NCBI RefSeq assembly: GCF_000213255.1
Contig: NC_015520.1
Span: 702,001 to 766,000 of the forward strand
Source of the DNA: Mahella australiensis 50-1 BON
Lineage (GTDB): Bacteria; Bacillota; Clostridia; Mahellales; Mahellaceae
Direction: 5' to 3'
Length of the DNA: 64,000 bases
The position numbers and the translations under genes are program-made. Shown piece after piece: positions 34,182-42,078 of this stretch. Below the pieces are notes generated by a model. It had not been told where the DNA came from and did not search any database. It worked only from the letters and a program-made list of their open reading frames with translations. Each line of letters starts with the position of its first letter. The first letter of the stretch is position 1.

Positions 34182-34576
34182 TGCAATTCGTAATATATGA
34201 CTGAAACTGGTGATATAAAACGATGAAAATGATATAAAGCCGGAGAACGCCTTGAAATATTGCGTAGGCGTACTCAATGAGTGCAGCGTAGAGCAAGCGT
34301 AGGTCGGGCATGGACGCCCGATCAGCCGGCACTGAACATGGACGCGAATTGCCGGCGTTAGCTTGCTCAAGCGAAACGAATTGTAAGTACGCAATCATTA
34401 CGTGACATAAGGCTTGACATATATACTGAGCGGGCTTTTGAAGCGTAGGACCACAGCAATCTTTGATTGCGTAGTGGTCCAGCTTCACAGCCGTAGCGAG
34501 GTATATATGTCAAGCCTGTAGCGGGCGTAGGATTTATATTATTGCACGCGCTGAATTTGTCATATTACGAATCGCA
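34182..34576. repeat. Dispersed repeat copy B (longest copy)
   Basis: The outer arms are TGCAATTCGTAATATATGA (34182-34200) and TCATATTACGAATCGCAG (34559-34576). A perfect 16-base inner inverted repeat, GGCTTGACATATATAC (34411-34426) / GTATATATGTCAAGCC (34501-34516), encloses a 74-base core with a strong hairpin ACCACAGCAATC/GATTGCGTAGTGGT. Compared with copy A it has about 180 extra bases (34205-34380) that contain further small palindromes such as GGGCATGGACGCCC. The IS1202-like element abuts its right end. Confidence 0.82.
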
Positions 34577-34837
34577 GATTACGAAATTACTACTGTCAAT
34601 AGTCAGCGAAAATGTCATAGTAAATGGCTGATATTTATTCAACGAAAATTTCATAGCGATGTATGGATTTACTATAATTGGAACATTAAATATAGATTAT
34701 ATTACAGTAAGCTGGTTATATAACTTTAGCAACTTACATTAATATGATATGAGAACATATATTACCACCAGATGAGCAAAAAAGATAATACTATCTTAAG
34801 GCTTACTGCTTTGCTAAATTCTAGCTGCTCCATTCCC

Positions 34838-34883
34838 GTGCGTCAAGGGTAAAATAAACAAGCTCCGCTTGCCCTTGACGCAC
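34838..34883 (-). terminator. Hairpin downstream of the transposase gene
   Basis: GTGCGTCAAGGG (34838-34849) and CCCTTGACGCAC (34872-34883) pair perfectly, with a further CAAGC/GCTTG stem in the loop. It lies just past the 3' end of the transposase inside the IS and may end its transcript or shield it from read-through. Confidence 0.6.
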
Positions 34884-34931
34884 GTTCATTTCGCAGCTAT
34901 TATATAATTAGGCTGTAAGCCTTAATACTGG

Positions 34932-36269
34932 CTAGTGCCAGGCGCGTGAGGAATTATACAGAGCCTCTAAAATCTCTCTGTCTGATTCCTCATACCAATA
35001 TGATGGCGCCTTCTGCCAACCTTGTTTCCAAGGATGAGTGGGAGAAGGCTTATAAGGCTTAGCTGTGCTCGATGAACTTGCCTTATTAGCTTTCTGAGCT
35101 TTCTTAGGCGGTTCATCGAGCTTTTTCACAGCATATATATTATTGCCATACTGCACCCGTATACCTATCCTAGGGCTGGTAAGAACCGTTATCTTAGCTC
35201 TAGGAACGATAGGTGCAACGGTTTTGCCATCATCACATACAACTTGATAATATTGGCTGTGTAGAGAAAATACGCCGCCATTATCAACTTTTCTAGATAA
35301 CTTAACACAAAGTATATTATCTAAGTCGATATCCGGCGGTAATTCTCTAAAAGCAGGCTCGGGATCTTGAGGCTCTATGGCGAACCTTTTATTATATCTC
35401 TCCAGGAACTTAGGCAAAAACTCATTGGCCTTTTCCATAGAATCAATGCCATAAATCCTCAATTCTGCCCTGAGCCTATCCTGCAAAGTATTCCATAGCC
35501 TCTCTACGCGGCCCTTAGCCTGAGGGGACCTGGCATTAATGATAGATATACCCAATGTACTCATAGCCATTTGGAACTGGGTTTCATTTACCACTTTACC
35601 CTCAAGCTGCTCCTCGATAGAGATTTTACCCTTATTAGGAGAAGCAAATATAGTATGCTTATCGGCATATAGAGATATAGGGATACCGTATTGGCCAATG
35701 ATGGTACGCATGAGCTCAAAATAGCCATTCATGCACTCGTTTTCAGTAAAATAGAGCGCGAGGACCTGACCGGTGGCATCGTCTATGGCACCGTGGAGAG
35801 CCATATTACCTACAGAAGGAATCCATTCAAAAGAGGTGCAATCGATTTGCACCAACATGCCAGCCTGAGGCATACGTTCCCTTCTAGCATGAATCTTACG
35901 AGGGCGTCTATGCTTTCTAGGGCTTTGAATACCGGCATTATCAAGGATTCTATAAACCGAGGAATTACTAAGAATAATACCCTTATCATCCTCAAGCAAA
36001 TCTCTAAAATGAGAGAAATTCGTATCAAAATACTTTTCCTTCCTCAAAGTGAGGATATGGTTTACTAGCTCATCGCTTAAAGCATTAGCAGGTTTACGGC
36101 CTCTGTTCTTATGAATAACGAAAGACGCACCTTGTTCTTTAACCCCCTTCTTAAGTCTAAATATTTGACGAACACTGAGGTCTAAAACCTGCGCAGCTTC
36201 ACTTGCGGTTAACGTCCCATCGATGACTTTATTAATAACAACAAGTTTTTGCATTTCGCTCTCTGTCAT
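34932..36269 (-). CDS. DDE transposase of ISNCY/IS1202 type
   Basis: The 445-residue protein has an N-terminal helix-turn-helix (LTASEAAQVLDLSVRQIFRL) and an rve-type core with catalytic residues visible as D in LVQIDCTSFEW, D in SLYADKHTIF and E in AKGRVERLWNTLQ. A basic, proline-rich tail (KPYKPSPTHPWKQGW) follows. The pattern fits the IS1202-like ISNCY transposases, with IS481 as a more distant alternative. The start at 36269 follows GGAGAGAGGAAC on the minus strand; ATG at 36293 has no ribosome binding site. It appears intact and possibly active. Confidence 0.85.
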   Translation of the reverse strand: MTESEMQKLVVINKVIDGTLTASEAAQVLDLSVRQIFRLKKGVKEQGASFVIHKNRGRKPANALSDELVNHILTLRKEKYFDTNFSHFRDLLEDDKGIILSNSSVYRILDNAGIQSPRKHRRPRKIHARRERMPQAGMLVQIDCTSFEWIPSVGNMALHGAIDDATGQVLALYFTENECMNGYFELMRTIIGQYGIPISLYADKHTIFASPNKGKISIEEQLEGKVVNETQFQMAMSTLGISIINARSPQAKGRVERLWNTLQDRLRAELRIYGIDSMEKANEFLPKFLERYNKRFAIEPQDPEPAFRELPPDIDLDNILCVKLSRKVDNGGVFSLHSQYYQVVCDDGKTVAPIVPRAKITVLTSPRIGIRVQYGNNIYAVKKLDEPPKKAQKANKASSSSTAKPYKPSPTHPWKQGWQKAPSYWYEESDREILEALYNSSRAWH

Positions 36270-36416
36270 ACAATACTGTTCCTCTCTCCTCATAATGACA
36301 TTATCGCAGAATAATTTTACTATGACAATATCATAGAATAATAACAGATTACGAAATTACTACTTGATAAATCATAAAAATAGTGTATAATAATAGACGA
36401 GAGAGAAGTATCATAT

Positions 36417-36493
36417 GGGGTTATAGCTCAGCTGGTTAGAGCGCCACGTTGACATCGTGGAGGTCACAGGTTCGATCCCTGTTAATCCCACCA
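36417..36493 (+). tRNA. tRNA-Val (GAC)
   Basis: A 77-base cloverleaf with acceptor GGGGTTA/TAATCCC, D-loop AGCTCAGCTGGTTAGAGC, anticodon stem CCACG/CGTGG with loop TTGACAT (anticodon GAC), T-loop GGTTCGATCC and an encoded CCA end. Confidence 0.97.
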
Positions 36494-36535
36494 ATACTTC
36501 TTTTTTTATTATCAGAGATTAGAGGAGAGAATAAC

Positions 36536-38005
36536 TTGACTGACATACGAGTGAGATTTGCACCAAGTCCTACCGGATATTTACATATAGGCGGTGCCAG
36601 AACTGCTCTTTTTAATTGGTTGTTTGCCCGCCATAACAACGGCAGGTTTATATTGCGTATAGAAGATACCGACAGAGGACGCCTTAAGGCGGATTCGGTA
36701 GAACAGATAATAAGCAGTATGAAATGGCTAGGTTTAGACTGGGATGAAGGTCCTGATGTGGGAGGGGATTATGGTCCATACTTTCAGTCACAGCGTTTAG
36801 ATCTTTATTCAAAAGAAATACGAAGGTTGTTGGACGAAGATAAAGCTTATTACTGCTATTGTACTCAGGAAGAATTGGAGCAACGACGCCAGCAGGCTAT
36901 AAAAGAGGGTAAAGCGTCGCGCTATGACGGGCGCTGCCGCAATCTTGCCGTTGGGGAGCAGCAGTCTTTGCAGAAACAGGGGCGCAAGCCGGTAGTAAGA
37001 TTAAAAGTGCCCTCTGAAGGGGTGACAGTGGTCGAGGATGTGATACGAGGTACCGTTACATTTGACAATGCATTGCTGGATGATTTTATAATACAAAAAT
37101 CGGACGGTATGCCGACGTATAATTTCGTATGCGCTGTAGACGACCATGCTATGGAAATAAGCCATGTTATAAGGGCGGAGGAACATTTATCTAATACACC
37201 CAAGCAATTACTGGTATACCAGGCGTTAGGGTATGATGCACCGGTGTTTGCACACGTTCCTATGATTCTGGCGCCGGACAGAAGCAAATTGAGCAAACGC
37301 CACGGTGCCACTTCAGTAGAAGAATTTCGCGATCAAGGCTATTTACCTGAAGCTATAGTAAATTATTTAGCATTATTAGGATGGTCTCCGGAAGGCGGTC
37401 AGGAAATGATATCCATGGAGGAATGCGTAAAGCAGTTTGATCTGGCCAAGGTATCTAAGAATGCTGCCATATATGATACCAAAAAACTTACGTGGCTAAA
37501 TGGCAATTATATACGTTCCATCGACATAGACCGCCTTGTGGATCTATCTATACCGTTTATGTGGCAAAAAGGCTTATTGCCAGAGCAAATATCGCCTGAT
37601 ATGCGCGATTATCTAAAGCGCGTAGTAGCTGCTGTCAGAGAAAGAACCCGTACACTGGTGGAACTGGCTGATGCCTGTTCATACTTTTTGACAAACGATT
37701 TTGAGTTTGATGTTGCCGGCGTGAAAAAATATTTTTTAAAAGAAGGAGTAGCTGAACTGCTGCAAAAAGGTCGGTTGGTATTGCAAAGCCTGGATAAATT
37801 CGATGCGGCTTCTACTGAAGCGGCCTATAGGGCGCTGATAGACGAACTTGGTATAAAAGGAGCGGATATCATTCATCCCACAAGGCTCGCTATATCAGGG
37901 CGCACAGTAGGGCCAGGGCTTTTCGACATAATGGAACTGTTGGGTAAGGAAAGAACATTGGATCGCATGGCTCGCGCTATAGAATATATAAAAAAGTTGG
38001 CATAG
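36536..38005 (+). CDS. gltX: Glutamate--tRNA ligase
   Basis: GltX charges tRNA-Glu, and in organisms without GlnRS also tRNA-Gln. The 489-residue class I synthetase has the HIGH-type motif in [19 protein letters not shown] (residues 7-25), a zinc-type insert CYCTQEELE, and the KMSKS-type motif SKLSKRHG near residue 250. The start is TTG at 36536 with GAGGAGAG 7 bases upstream, which gives the family N-terminus [13 protein letters not shown]. It sits between tRNA-Val and a tRNA-Gln/tRNA-Glu pair, so substrate tRNA genes lie directly downstream. Confidence 0.95.
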   Translation: MTDIRVRFAPSPTGYLHIGGARTALFNWLFARHNNGRFILRIEDTDRGRLKADSVEQIISSMKWLGLDWDEGPDVGGDYGPYFQSQRLDLYSKEIRRLLDEDKAYYCYCTQEELEQRRQQAIKEGKASRYDGRCRNLAVGEQQSLQKQGRKPVVRLKVPSEGVTVVEDVIRGTVTFDNALLDDFIIQKSDGMPTYNFVCAVDDHAMEISHVIRAEEHLSNTPKQLLVYQALGYDAPVFAHVPMILAPDRSKLSKRHGATSVEEFRDQGYLPEAIVNYLALLGWSPEGGQEMISMEECVKQFDLAKVSKNAAIYDTKKLTWLNGNYIRSIDIDRLVDLSIPFMWQKGLLPEQISPDMRDYLKRVVAAVRERTRTLVELADACSYFLTNDFEFDVAGVKKYFLKEGVAELLQKGRLVLQSLDKFDAASTEAAYRALIDELGIKGADIIHPTRLAISGRTVGPGLFDIMELLGKERTLDRMARAIEYIKKLA

Positions 38006-38055
38006 CCTATTGCATTTTGCATTGGCTTATGCTAAAATAACAATTGCTGATGCGT

Positions 38056-38129
38056 TGCGGGATTGTGTAACGGTAGCACTCATGACTCTGGATCATGCTG
38101 TCTAGGTTCGAATCCTAGTCCCGCAGCCA
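38056..38129 (+). tRNA. tRNA-Gln (CTG)
   Basis: A 74-base cloverleaf with acceptor TGCGGGA/TCCCGCA, anticodon stem CATGA/TCATG with loop CTCTGGA (anticodon CTG), T-arm CTAGGTTCGAATCCTAG and encoded CCA. Confidence 0.95.
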
Positions 38130-38136
38130 TAAAATA

Positions 38137-38213
38137 TGGCCCTATGGTCTAGCGGCCTAGGACGCCGCCCTCTCACGGCGGTAACAGGGGTTCGAATCCC
38201 CTTAGGGCTACCA
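38137..38213 (+). tRNA. tRNA-Glu (CTC)
   Basis: A 77-base cloverleaf starting 7 bases after tRNA-Gln, with acceptor TGGCCCT/AGGGCTA, anticodon stem CCGCC/GGCGG with loop CTCTCAC (anticodon CTC), T-arm GGGGTTCGAATCCCC and encoded CCA. Confidence 0.95.
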
Positions 38214-38227
38214 TTCGTTTATCTGTA

Positions 38228-38278
38228 AGCGGCTTCTTTTTGCAAAAATATGCTAGCAAAAGGAAGCCGTTTGCTTTT
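38228..38278 (+). terminator. Terminator after the tRNA pair
   Basis: CGGCTTCTTTTTGC (38230-38243) pairs with GCAAAAGGAAGCCG (38256-38269) with one G-U pair, followed by TTTGCTTTTCT. It ends the gltX-tRNA unit. Confidence 0.8.
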
Positions 38279-38332
38279 CTATAAGTTTGCAAACATGCCA
38301 TTGCCGGGCATTTAGATGATAATTCCATCGGC

Positions 38333-38361
38333 TTGACATAAATGCTTCAAACGTTATAAAA
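38333..38361 (+). promoter_or_regulatory. Promoter of the ABC-F gene leader
   Basis: TTGACA at 38333-38338 and TATAAA/TAAAAT at 38355-38362 with 16-18 base spacing. It would start an mRNA leader of roughly 380 bases before the ABC-F start codon. Confidence 0.6.
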
Positions 38362-38369
38362 TAATATTG

Positions 38370-38748
38370 TAGCCATAGAAGCATAATAAGAAACAAGGAT
38401 ATGAAAGGAAAGGTACTTTTTAATATGAAGAATGACTAATTTGGAATATATATTGAATCTTATATCTATACGTATTTCGCATGTGCGTTATACGCAAATA
38501 TCAATATTATGTGTTCCAGATTGGTTGTTTTTCGGTTTTAGTTTACATGTATCTTTATATCGCAAAAAGAGCTTTTGTTGAATATAAGCCCCCACAATTT
38601 ATAGTACTAGTCAGCCAGAATGATTCTTTATACTAAGGAGCGCTCCTGCGTATAAGAATAGTGTATTGTCGCAATGTGGCTTTTATATGGCTGCAAACCG
38701 AAATCGAAGTTGACAAACCTCTCTGGAATAAGATTAGGGAGGTTTTTT
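38370..38748 (+). promoter_or_regulatory. Long attenuator-like leader of the ABC-F gene
   Basis: This 380-base untranslated stretch contains a tiny frame with an upstream AAGGAAAGG (ATG at 38425, encoding MKND then stop). It also has a hairpin built on the perfect palindrome AGGAGCGCTCCT (38636-38647), extended by TATAC/GTATA. A final terminator-type hairpin AAACCTCTCT (38715-38724) / AGGGAGGTTT (38736-38745) is followed by TTTTTT, 1 base before the ATG. The last stem includes the GGGAGG ribosome binding site. Known antibiotic-inducible ABC-F genes have leaders of this kind in which ribosome stalling prevents termination; that mechanism is inferred here. Confidence 0.72.
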
Positions 38749-40407
38749 ATGTTATTGCTACATGCACAAAATGTTAAAAAATACTATGGCGATAGGCTCA
38801 TATTGGAATTTGATGATCTGAAAGTATACGATGGCGATAGGATAGGCATAGTAGGACTCAACGGAGCAGGCAAGACTACGCTTATGGAAATACTTACTGG
38901 TAATATAATTCCTGATGAGGGGAATGTAAGACGCTTTACTGATTTAGCATATATAAAGCAATTCGGGACAACCGATGATAAGGCGGATGGTTATATGGCG
39001 AAGGAATTTGGCATCAAAGATAAAGACATCCGCTATTTGAGCGGTGGAGAACGAACGAGATTAAAGATTGCCAATCAACTGAACAAAACTGCTGGCCTGC
39101 TGTTTGCCGACGAGCCAACATCTAACCTGGATATAGACGGCATATCGCTTATAGAGAAAAAACTCATGGCATATAATGGTGCTTTGCTTTTAATATCACA
39201 TGACCGTGAATTGCTCGATAAGCTATGCAACAGTATCCTAGAGATTGAAAATGGCAAAGTAAAATGTTACTTGGGTAATTATAGTAGCTATAAACAGCAG
39301 AAGGATGCCGAGAGGGAGAGACAGGAATTCGAATATGAGCAGTATGTGAATGAAAAGAAAAAACTTGAGACAACGATAAATGCTCTGAGCAATAAAGCAG
39401 GGAGTATAAAAAACGCTCCAAAAAGGATGGGCAATTCCGAAGCGCGATTGCATAAAAGAAACGCAACTGAGACGCAGGAAAAGCTGCATAAATCAGTTAA
39501 GGCTATGCAGACACGTCTTGAAAAATTAGATATTAAAGATAAGCCTAGGGCATTGGAAAGTATAAAAATAGAATTTAATCCTGTTGGCCGTCCAGGAAGC
39601 AAGATCCTTATCAAGGGAGAAGATATTAGTTTGAATTTTGGGAACCGAGTATTATTCAATAAGTTGAATTTTGAAGTGGCTAATGGTTCCAAAACAGCTC
39701 TAATTGGTAAGAACGGCGTGGGTAAGACTACACTCATAAAGATGATAATATCAGGACATCCAAAGATAAAAGTTGCTGCTGGAGTGCAGATGGCATATTT
39801 TAGCCAAGAGATGGAAATGTTGGATCCGAATCAGACCATTTTAGAAAATGTTATGAAAGGAAGCCGTTGTTCGCAATGGATGGCAAGGACAATTTTAGCT
39901 CGGTTATTATTTAAGAGAGATGATGTATATAAAAAAGTAGCTGTATTAAGCGGCGGAGAAAGGGTCAAATTATCAATCGCAAAATTGCTTTTGTCCGATG
40001 CCAACCTACTCATATTAGACGAACCGACTAATTACCTGGATCTATTTTCAATGGAGGCATTGCAATCGGTACTCAAAGAGTATGAAGGCACAATGCTGTT
40101 TACATCACATGACAGGCGGTTTGTGGATAGCATAGCGGATAGAATAATTATTATCGACAATGGGACGGCTAAAATGTTTGATGGCAATTATACGGAGTAC
40201 TTGAATGAATCGGAACGAGCTATGTCCAGCAAAAACACAGAGGGAAATATAAAGCGTCAAGAGGAAGAGTTGATATTGCGGATGAGGCTGGCATCGATAG
40301 CTGGGAAGCTTTCTAAGCCTGGGAAAAACGATAATGTCGAGCAACTGGATGCTGAGTTTAAACGCATAGTTTCGCAATTAAAGGATCTCGATGGTAAAAC
40401 ATTATAA
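38749..40407 (+). CDS. ABC-F type ribosomal protection protein
   Basis: The 552-residue protein has two ATP-binding cassettes and no membrane segments, the ABC-F plan. Cassette 1 has Walker A GLNGAGKTT near residue 37 and signature YLSGGERTRLK near 97; cassette 2 has Walker A GKNGVGKTT near 321 and signature LSGGERVKLS near 401, with DEPTSNLD and DEPTNYLD as Walker B. Between them is a charged linker (about 190-270) that in antibiotic-resistance ABC-F proteins reaches the ribosome's peptidyl-transferase centre. It resembles the Vga/Lsa/Msr resistance group more than housekeeping Uup/EttA, and the attenuator leader supports that. The exact drug class is unknown. Start at 38749, not the longer frame at 38674. 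Confidence 0.88.
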   Translation: MLLLHAQNVKKYYGDRLILEFDDLKVYDGDRIGIVGLNGAGKTTLMEILTGNIIPDEGNVRRFTDLAYIKQFGTTDDKADGYMAKEFGIKDKDIRYLSGGERTRLKIANQLNKTAGLLFADEPTSNLDIDGISLIEKKLMAYNGALLLISHDRELLDKLCNSILEIENGKVKCYLGNYSSYKQQKDAERERQEFEYEQYVNEKKKLETTINALSNKAGSIKNAPKRMGNSEARLHKRNATETQEKLHKSVKAMQTRLEKLDIKDKPRALESIKIEFNPVGRPGSKILIKGEDISLNFGNRVLFNKLNFEVANGSKTALIGKNGVGKTTLIKMIISGHPKIKVAAGVQMAYFSQEMEMLDPNQTILENVMKGSRCSQWMARTILARLLFKRDDVYKKVAVLSGGERVKLSIAKLLLSDANLLILDEPTNYLDLFSMEALQSVLKEYEGTMLFTSHDRRFVDSIADRIIIIDNGTAKMFDGNYTEYLNESERAMSSKNTEGNIKRQEEELILRMRLASIAGKLSKPGKNDNVEQLDAEFKRIVSQLKDLDGKTL

Positions 40408-40574
40408 CTGTTACCACGCCGGCGTTGCATGGTCACATGTGTTCATGTTTGTGCCATAAAAAATGATTGTAAGGTACTTGAATGTAAATAAAAGTTCATG
40501 TATAATATAAAAGGATTGAGAAGTTCCGCCATCTATGCTAATGCATAGGTGGCGGATATATGATTCTATATAAT

Positions 40575-40651
40575 CGGGATGTGGCGCAGCTTGGTAGCGC
40601 GCATGGTTCGGGACCATGAGGTCGCAGGTTCGAATCCTGTCATCCCGACCA
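40575..40651 (+). tRNA. tRNA-Pro (CGG)
   Basis: A 77-base cloverleaf with acceptor CGGGATG/CATCCCG, anticodon stem CATGG/CCATG with loop TTCGGGA (anticodon CGG), T-arm CAGGTTCGAATCCTG and encoded CCA. Confidence 0.95.
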
Positions 40652-40826
40652 CTTTGCATTAGATAGCGGTTTACAAGACTTATTCGAAGTATAAAAAACC
40701 ATATGGTCGCATTGGGTGTCGGTTTCCGTTCAGGTGGCTACAATACATACGTAAATCATACAACCACACTACTATAAGCCATTCAGTCGAAAGGTAGATG
40801 GTTTTTTTGTTGCCTACCAAAACGAG

Positions 40827-41078
40827 GTGAGAGTGATAATATCGAAATATAGTAGCATCGGTGAATTTGTGGAAGAATTAAAAAGCTTTTACGATATCAA
40901 ATTTGAATATAACGGCAGGGCATATTCTATATGTCCTATAAATGGTGTCTACGTTGCCGGAGAAGCAAACGGAGATGACCAAACGTTCAAAACAATAGAG
41001 GGCTTAATCAATAATTTTAAGCTGGACGGTAAACCGCTTAAAAATGTGATATTAGAAGTAAAAATATTAGTCCGATAA
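40827..41078 (+). CDS. Small hypothetical protein
   Basis: An 83-residue frame starting with GTG at 40827 (or GTG at 40833). It encodes VIISKYSSIGEFVEELKSFY followed by FEYNGRAYSICPINGVYVAG, a compact alpha/beta pattern. No known domain is recognised. The ribosome binding site is unclear because GAGGTGAG overlaps the start. It lies in a stretch of small genes between tRNA-Pro and the GH172 gene. Confidence 0.5.
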   Translation: MRVIISKYSSIGEFVEELKSFYDIKFEYNGRAYSICPINGVYVAGEANGDDQTFKTIEGLINNFKLDGKPLKNVILEVKILVR

Positions 41079-41360
41079 TTAAAGCTATTATCAATGGATT
41101 ACCAGAAAGCTTCTCCACTTGTAGCAAGGATAAGCCAGTGAGAGGTTATGATATAGAGTTATCTGAGCAAGAAGGTGAAATAGCTACAGTGATAGACGAA
41201 CAAATAGATGAAATTATTTGGGAGAAACCTTAGTGTCAAAGTCCTAGCGTTGACAATGAGCTTGAGAGATGGTATAACAGCATTGGAGCGAGATATATAA
41301 ATAGACCGTCATCAAACTGAGAGAAGGGCTGGGATTAATACGACTATAGGACCTGCACCT
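41079..41360 (+). other. Spacer with a small start-less open frame
   Basis: Within this gap, one frame is open to TAG at 41231-41233 and reads ...GYDIELSEQEGEIATVIDEQ..., but it has no ATG, GTG or TTG start. It may be the remnant of a small acidic protein. I see no RNA gene or strong repeat here. Confidence 0.3.
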
Positions 41361-41552
41361 ATGTGCTATGACTGTAAACACTTTATAAAAAGTGAAAACA
41401 CGTGCAAGACGTTCCCTAACGGCATTCCATATGCTATATTTCTGGAATATTATGACCATAGGAAGCCATATGATGGTGACAATGGTGTATTATTTGCTCC
41501 GAAAAGTAAAGATTCCCTAGAACGCGTAAAGTTTATATATGGTGATGCTTAA
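41361..41552 (+). CDS. Small Cys-containing hypothetical protein
   Basis: A 63-residue protein, MCYDCKHFIKSENTCKTFPN then GIPYAIFLEYYDHRKPYDGDNG. The pattern C-x-x-C-x-x-F...C...FPxGIP...H..P..GD.G is one I know from a family of small uncharacterised bacterial proteins. It could bind a metal through the three cysteines. An AGG-containing weak ribosome binding site precedes the ATG. Function unknown. Confidence 0.6.
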   Translation: MCYDCKHFIKSENTCKTFPNGIPYAIFLEYYDHRKPYDGDNGVLFAPKSKDSLERVKFIYGDA

Positions 41553-41579
41553 AGTAACGTTAGTGTGGGGTGAACTGAA

Positions 41580-41804
41580 ATGCTGTTTGGATATGAACTT
41601 GACGCTTTACTACGACATAGAGAGAACAGAAGTCAAGTGGCCGATATATTAACTGTTTTAGAATCCGATTTGATTAACGACCAGCTTCTTGAATACAGAG
41701 CAGAGCTTATTAATAGATTGCTTGATATTGGAGAAGATAGCCTGTACGGTAAAGTCAAAAAAAGAGAAGAAGAAATTAGAAAAAGTGTTGAGAGATTTAC
41801 CTAA
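41580..41804 (+). CDS. Small helical hypothetical protein
   Basis: A 74-residue protein (MLFGYELDALLRHRENRSQV...) that appears entirely alpha-helical and highly charged, ending KKREEEIRKSVERFT. GGGGTGA lies about 7 bases before the ATG. It follows the Cys-containing gene by 27 bases and may be cotranscribed. No family is recognised; an antitoxin or immunity role is only a guess. Confidence 0.55.
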   Translation: MLFGYELDALLRHRENRSQVADILTVLESDLINDQLLEYRAELINRLLDIGEDSLYGKVKKREEEIRKSVERFT

Positions 41805-42078
41805 GCCTTTAAGATATCAAATCCGTACAATTTGCATAGCTTTATGATCGATATATAGTTTTATTTTTATATGAACTACCTAAAATAAGATCGTTTTTAA
41901 AAAATTGCATGCAAACCCACGTTCATATATAATATATTTGAGCTAAGCAAGTAATGTTTGTAGGTATTTGCAAACATTTTGCTAACGTAGCTAATATAAA
42001 TGAAAGGAGTAGAATCCCGGGGCTGCGCAAAACCGATATTATGAGTTAGGTATTGTGTTTTTTGGCCGGGAGAATATA

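Larger units (their letters stand above)
34595..36344 (-). mobile_element. IS1202/ISNCY-like insertion sequence with 20-bp target duplication
   Basis: A transposase gene is bracketed by an exact 20-base direct repeat CAGATTACGAAATTACTACT at 34575-34594 and 36345-36364. Long duplications of this kind are characteristic of the IS1202 group. Subterminal inverted sequences TGTCATAGTAAA are seen on the left (from about 34614) and as the reverse complement on the right (about 36318-36329). The element is inserted into the right arm of dispersed repeat copy B. Confidence 0.78.

Noticed and set aside
29600-34600. CRISPR array
   Set aside because: The repeated sequences here are two long copies about 4.7 kb apart with inverted cores, not short direct repeats with regular spacers; no cas genes are present in the window.
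36436-36639. Minus-strand frame ending near tRNA-Val with an NRDRTCDL-type segment
   Set aside because: The NRDRTCDL-like peptide is the well-known false translation of tRNA antisense strands; it overlaps tRNA-Val and the start of gltX.
38674-38748. Longer N-terminus for the ABC-F protein
   Set aside because: The extra 25 residues are encoded across the terminator hairpin and lack similarity to ABC-F N-termini; GGGAGG directly precedes ATG 38749.
40411-40659. Minus-strand frame over tRNA-Pro containing DDRIRTCDLMVP
   Set aside because: Antisense of the tRNA gene, with no ribosome binding site of its own.
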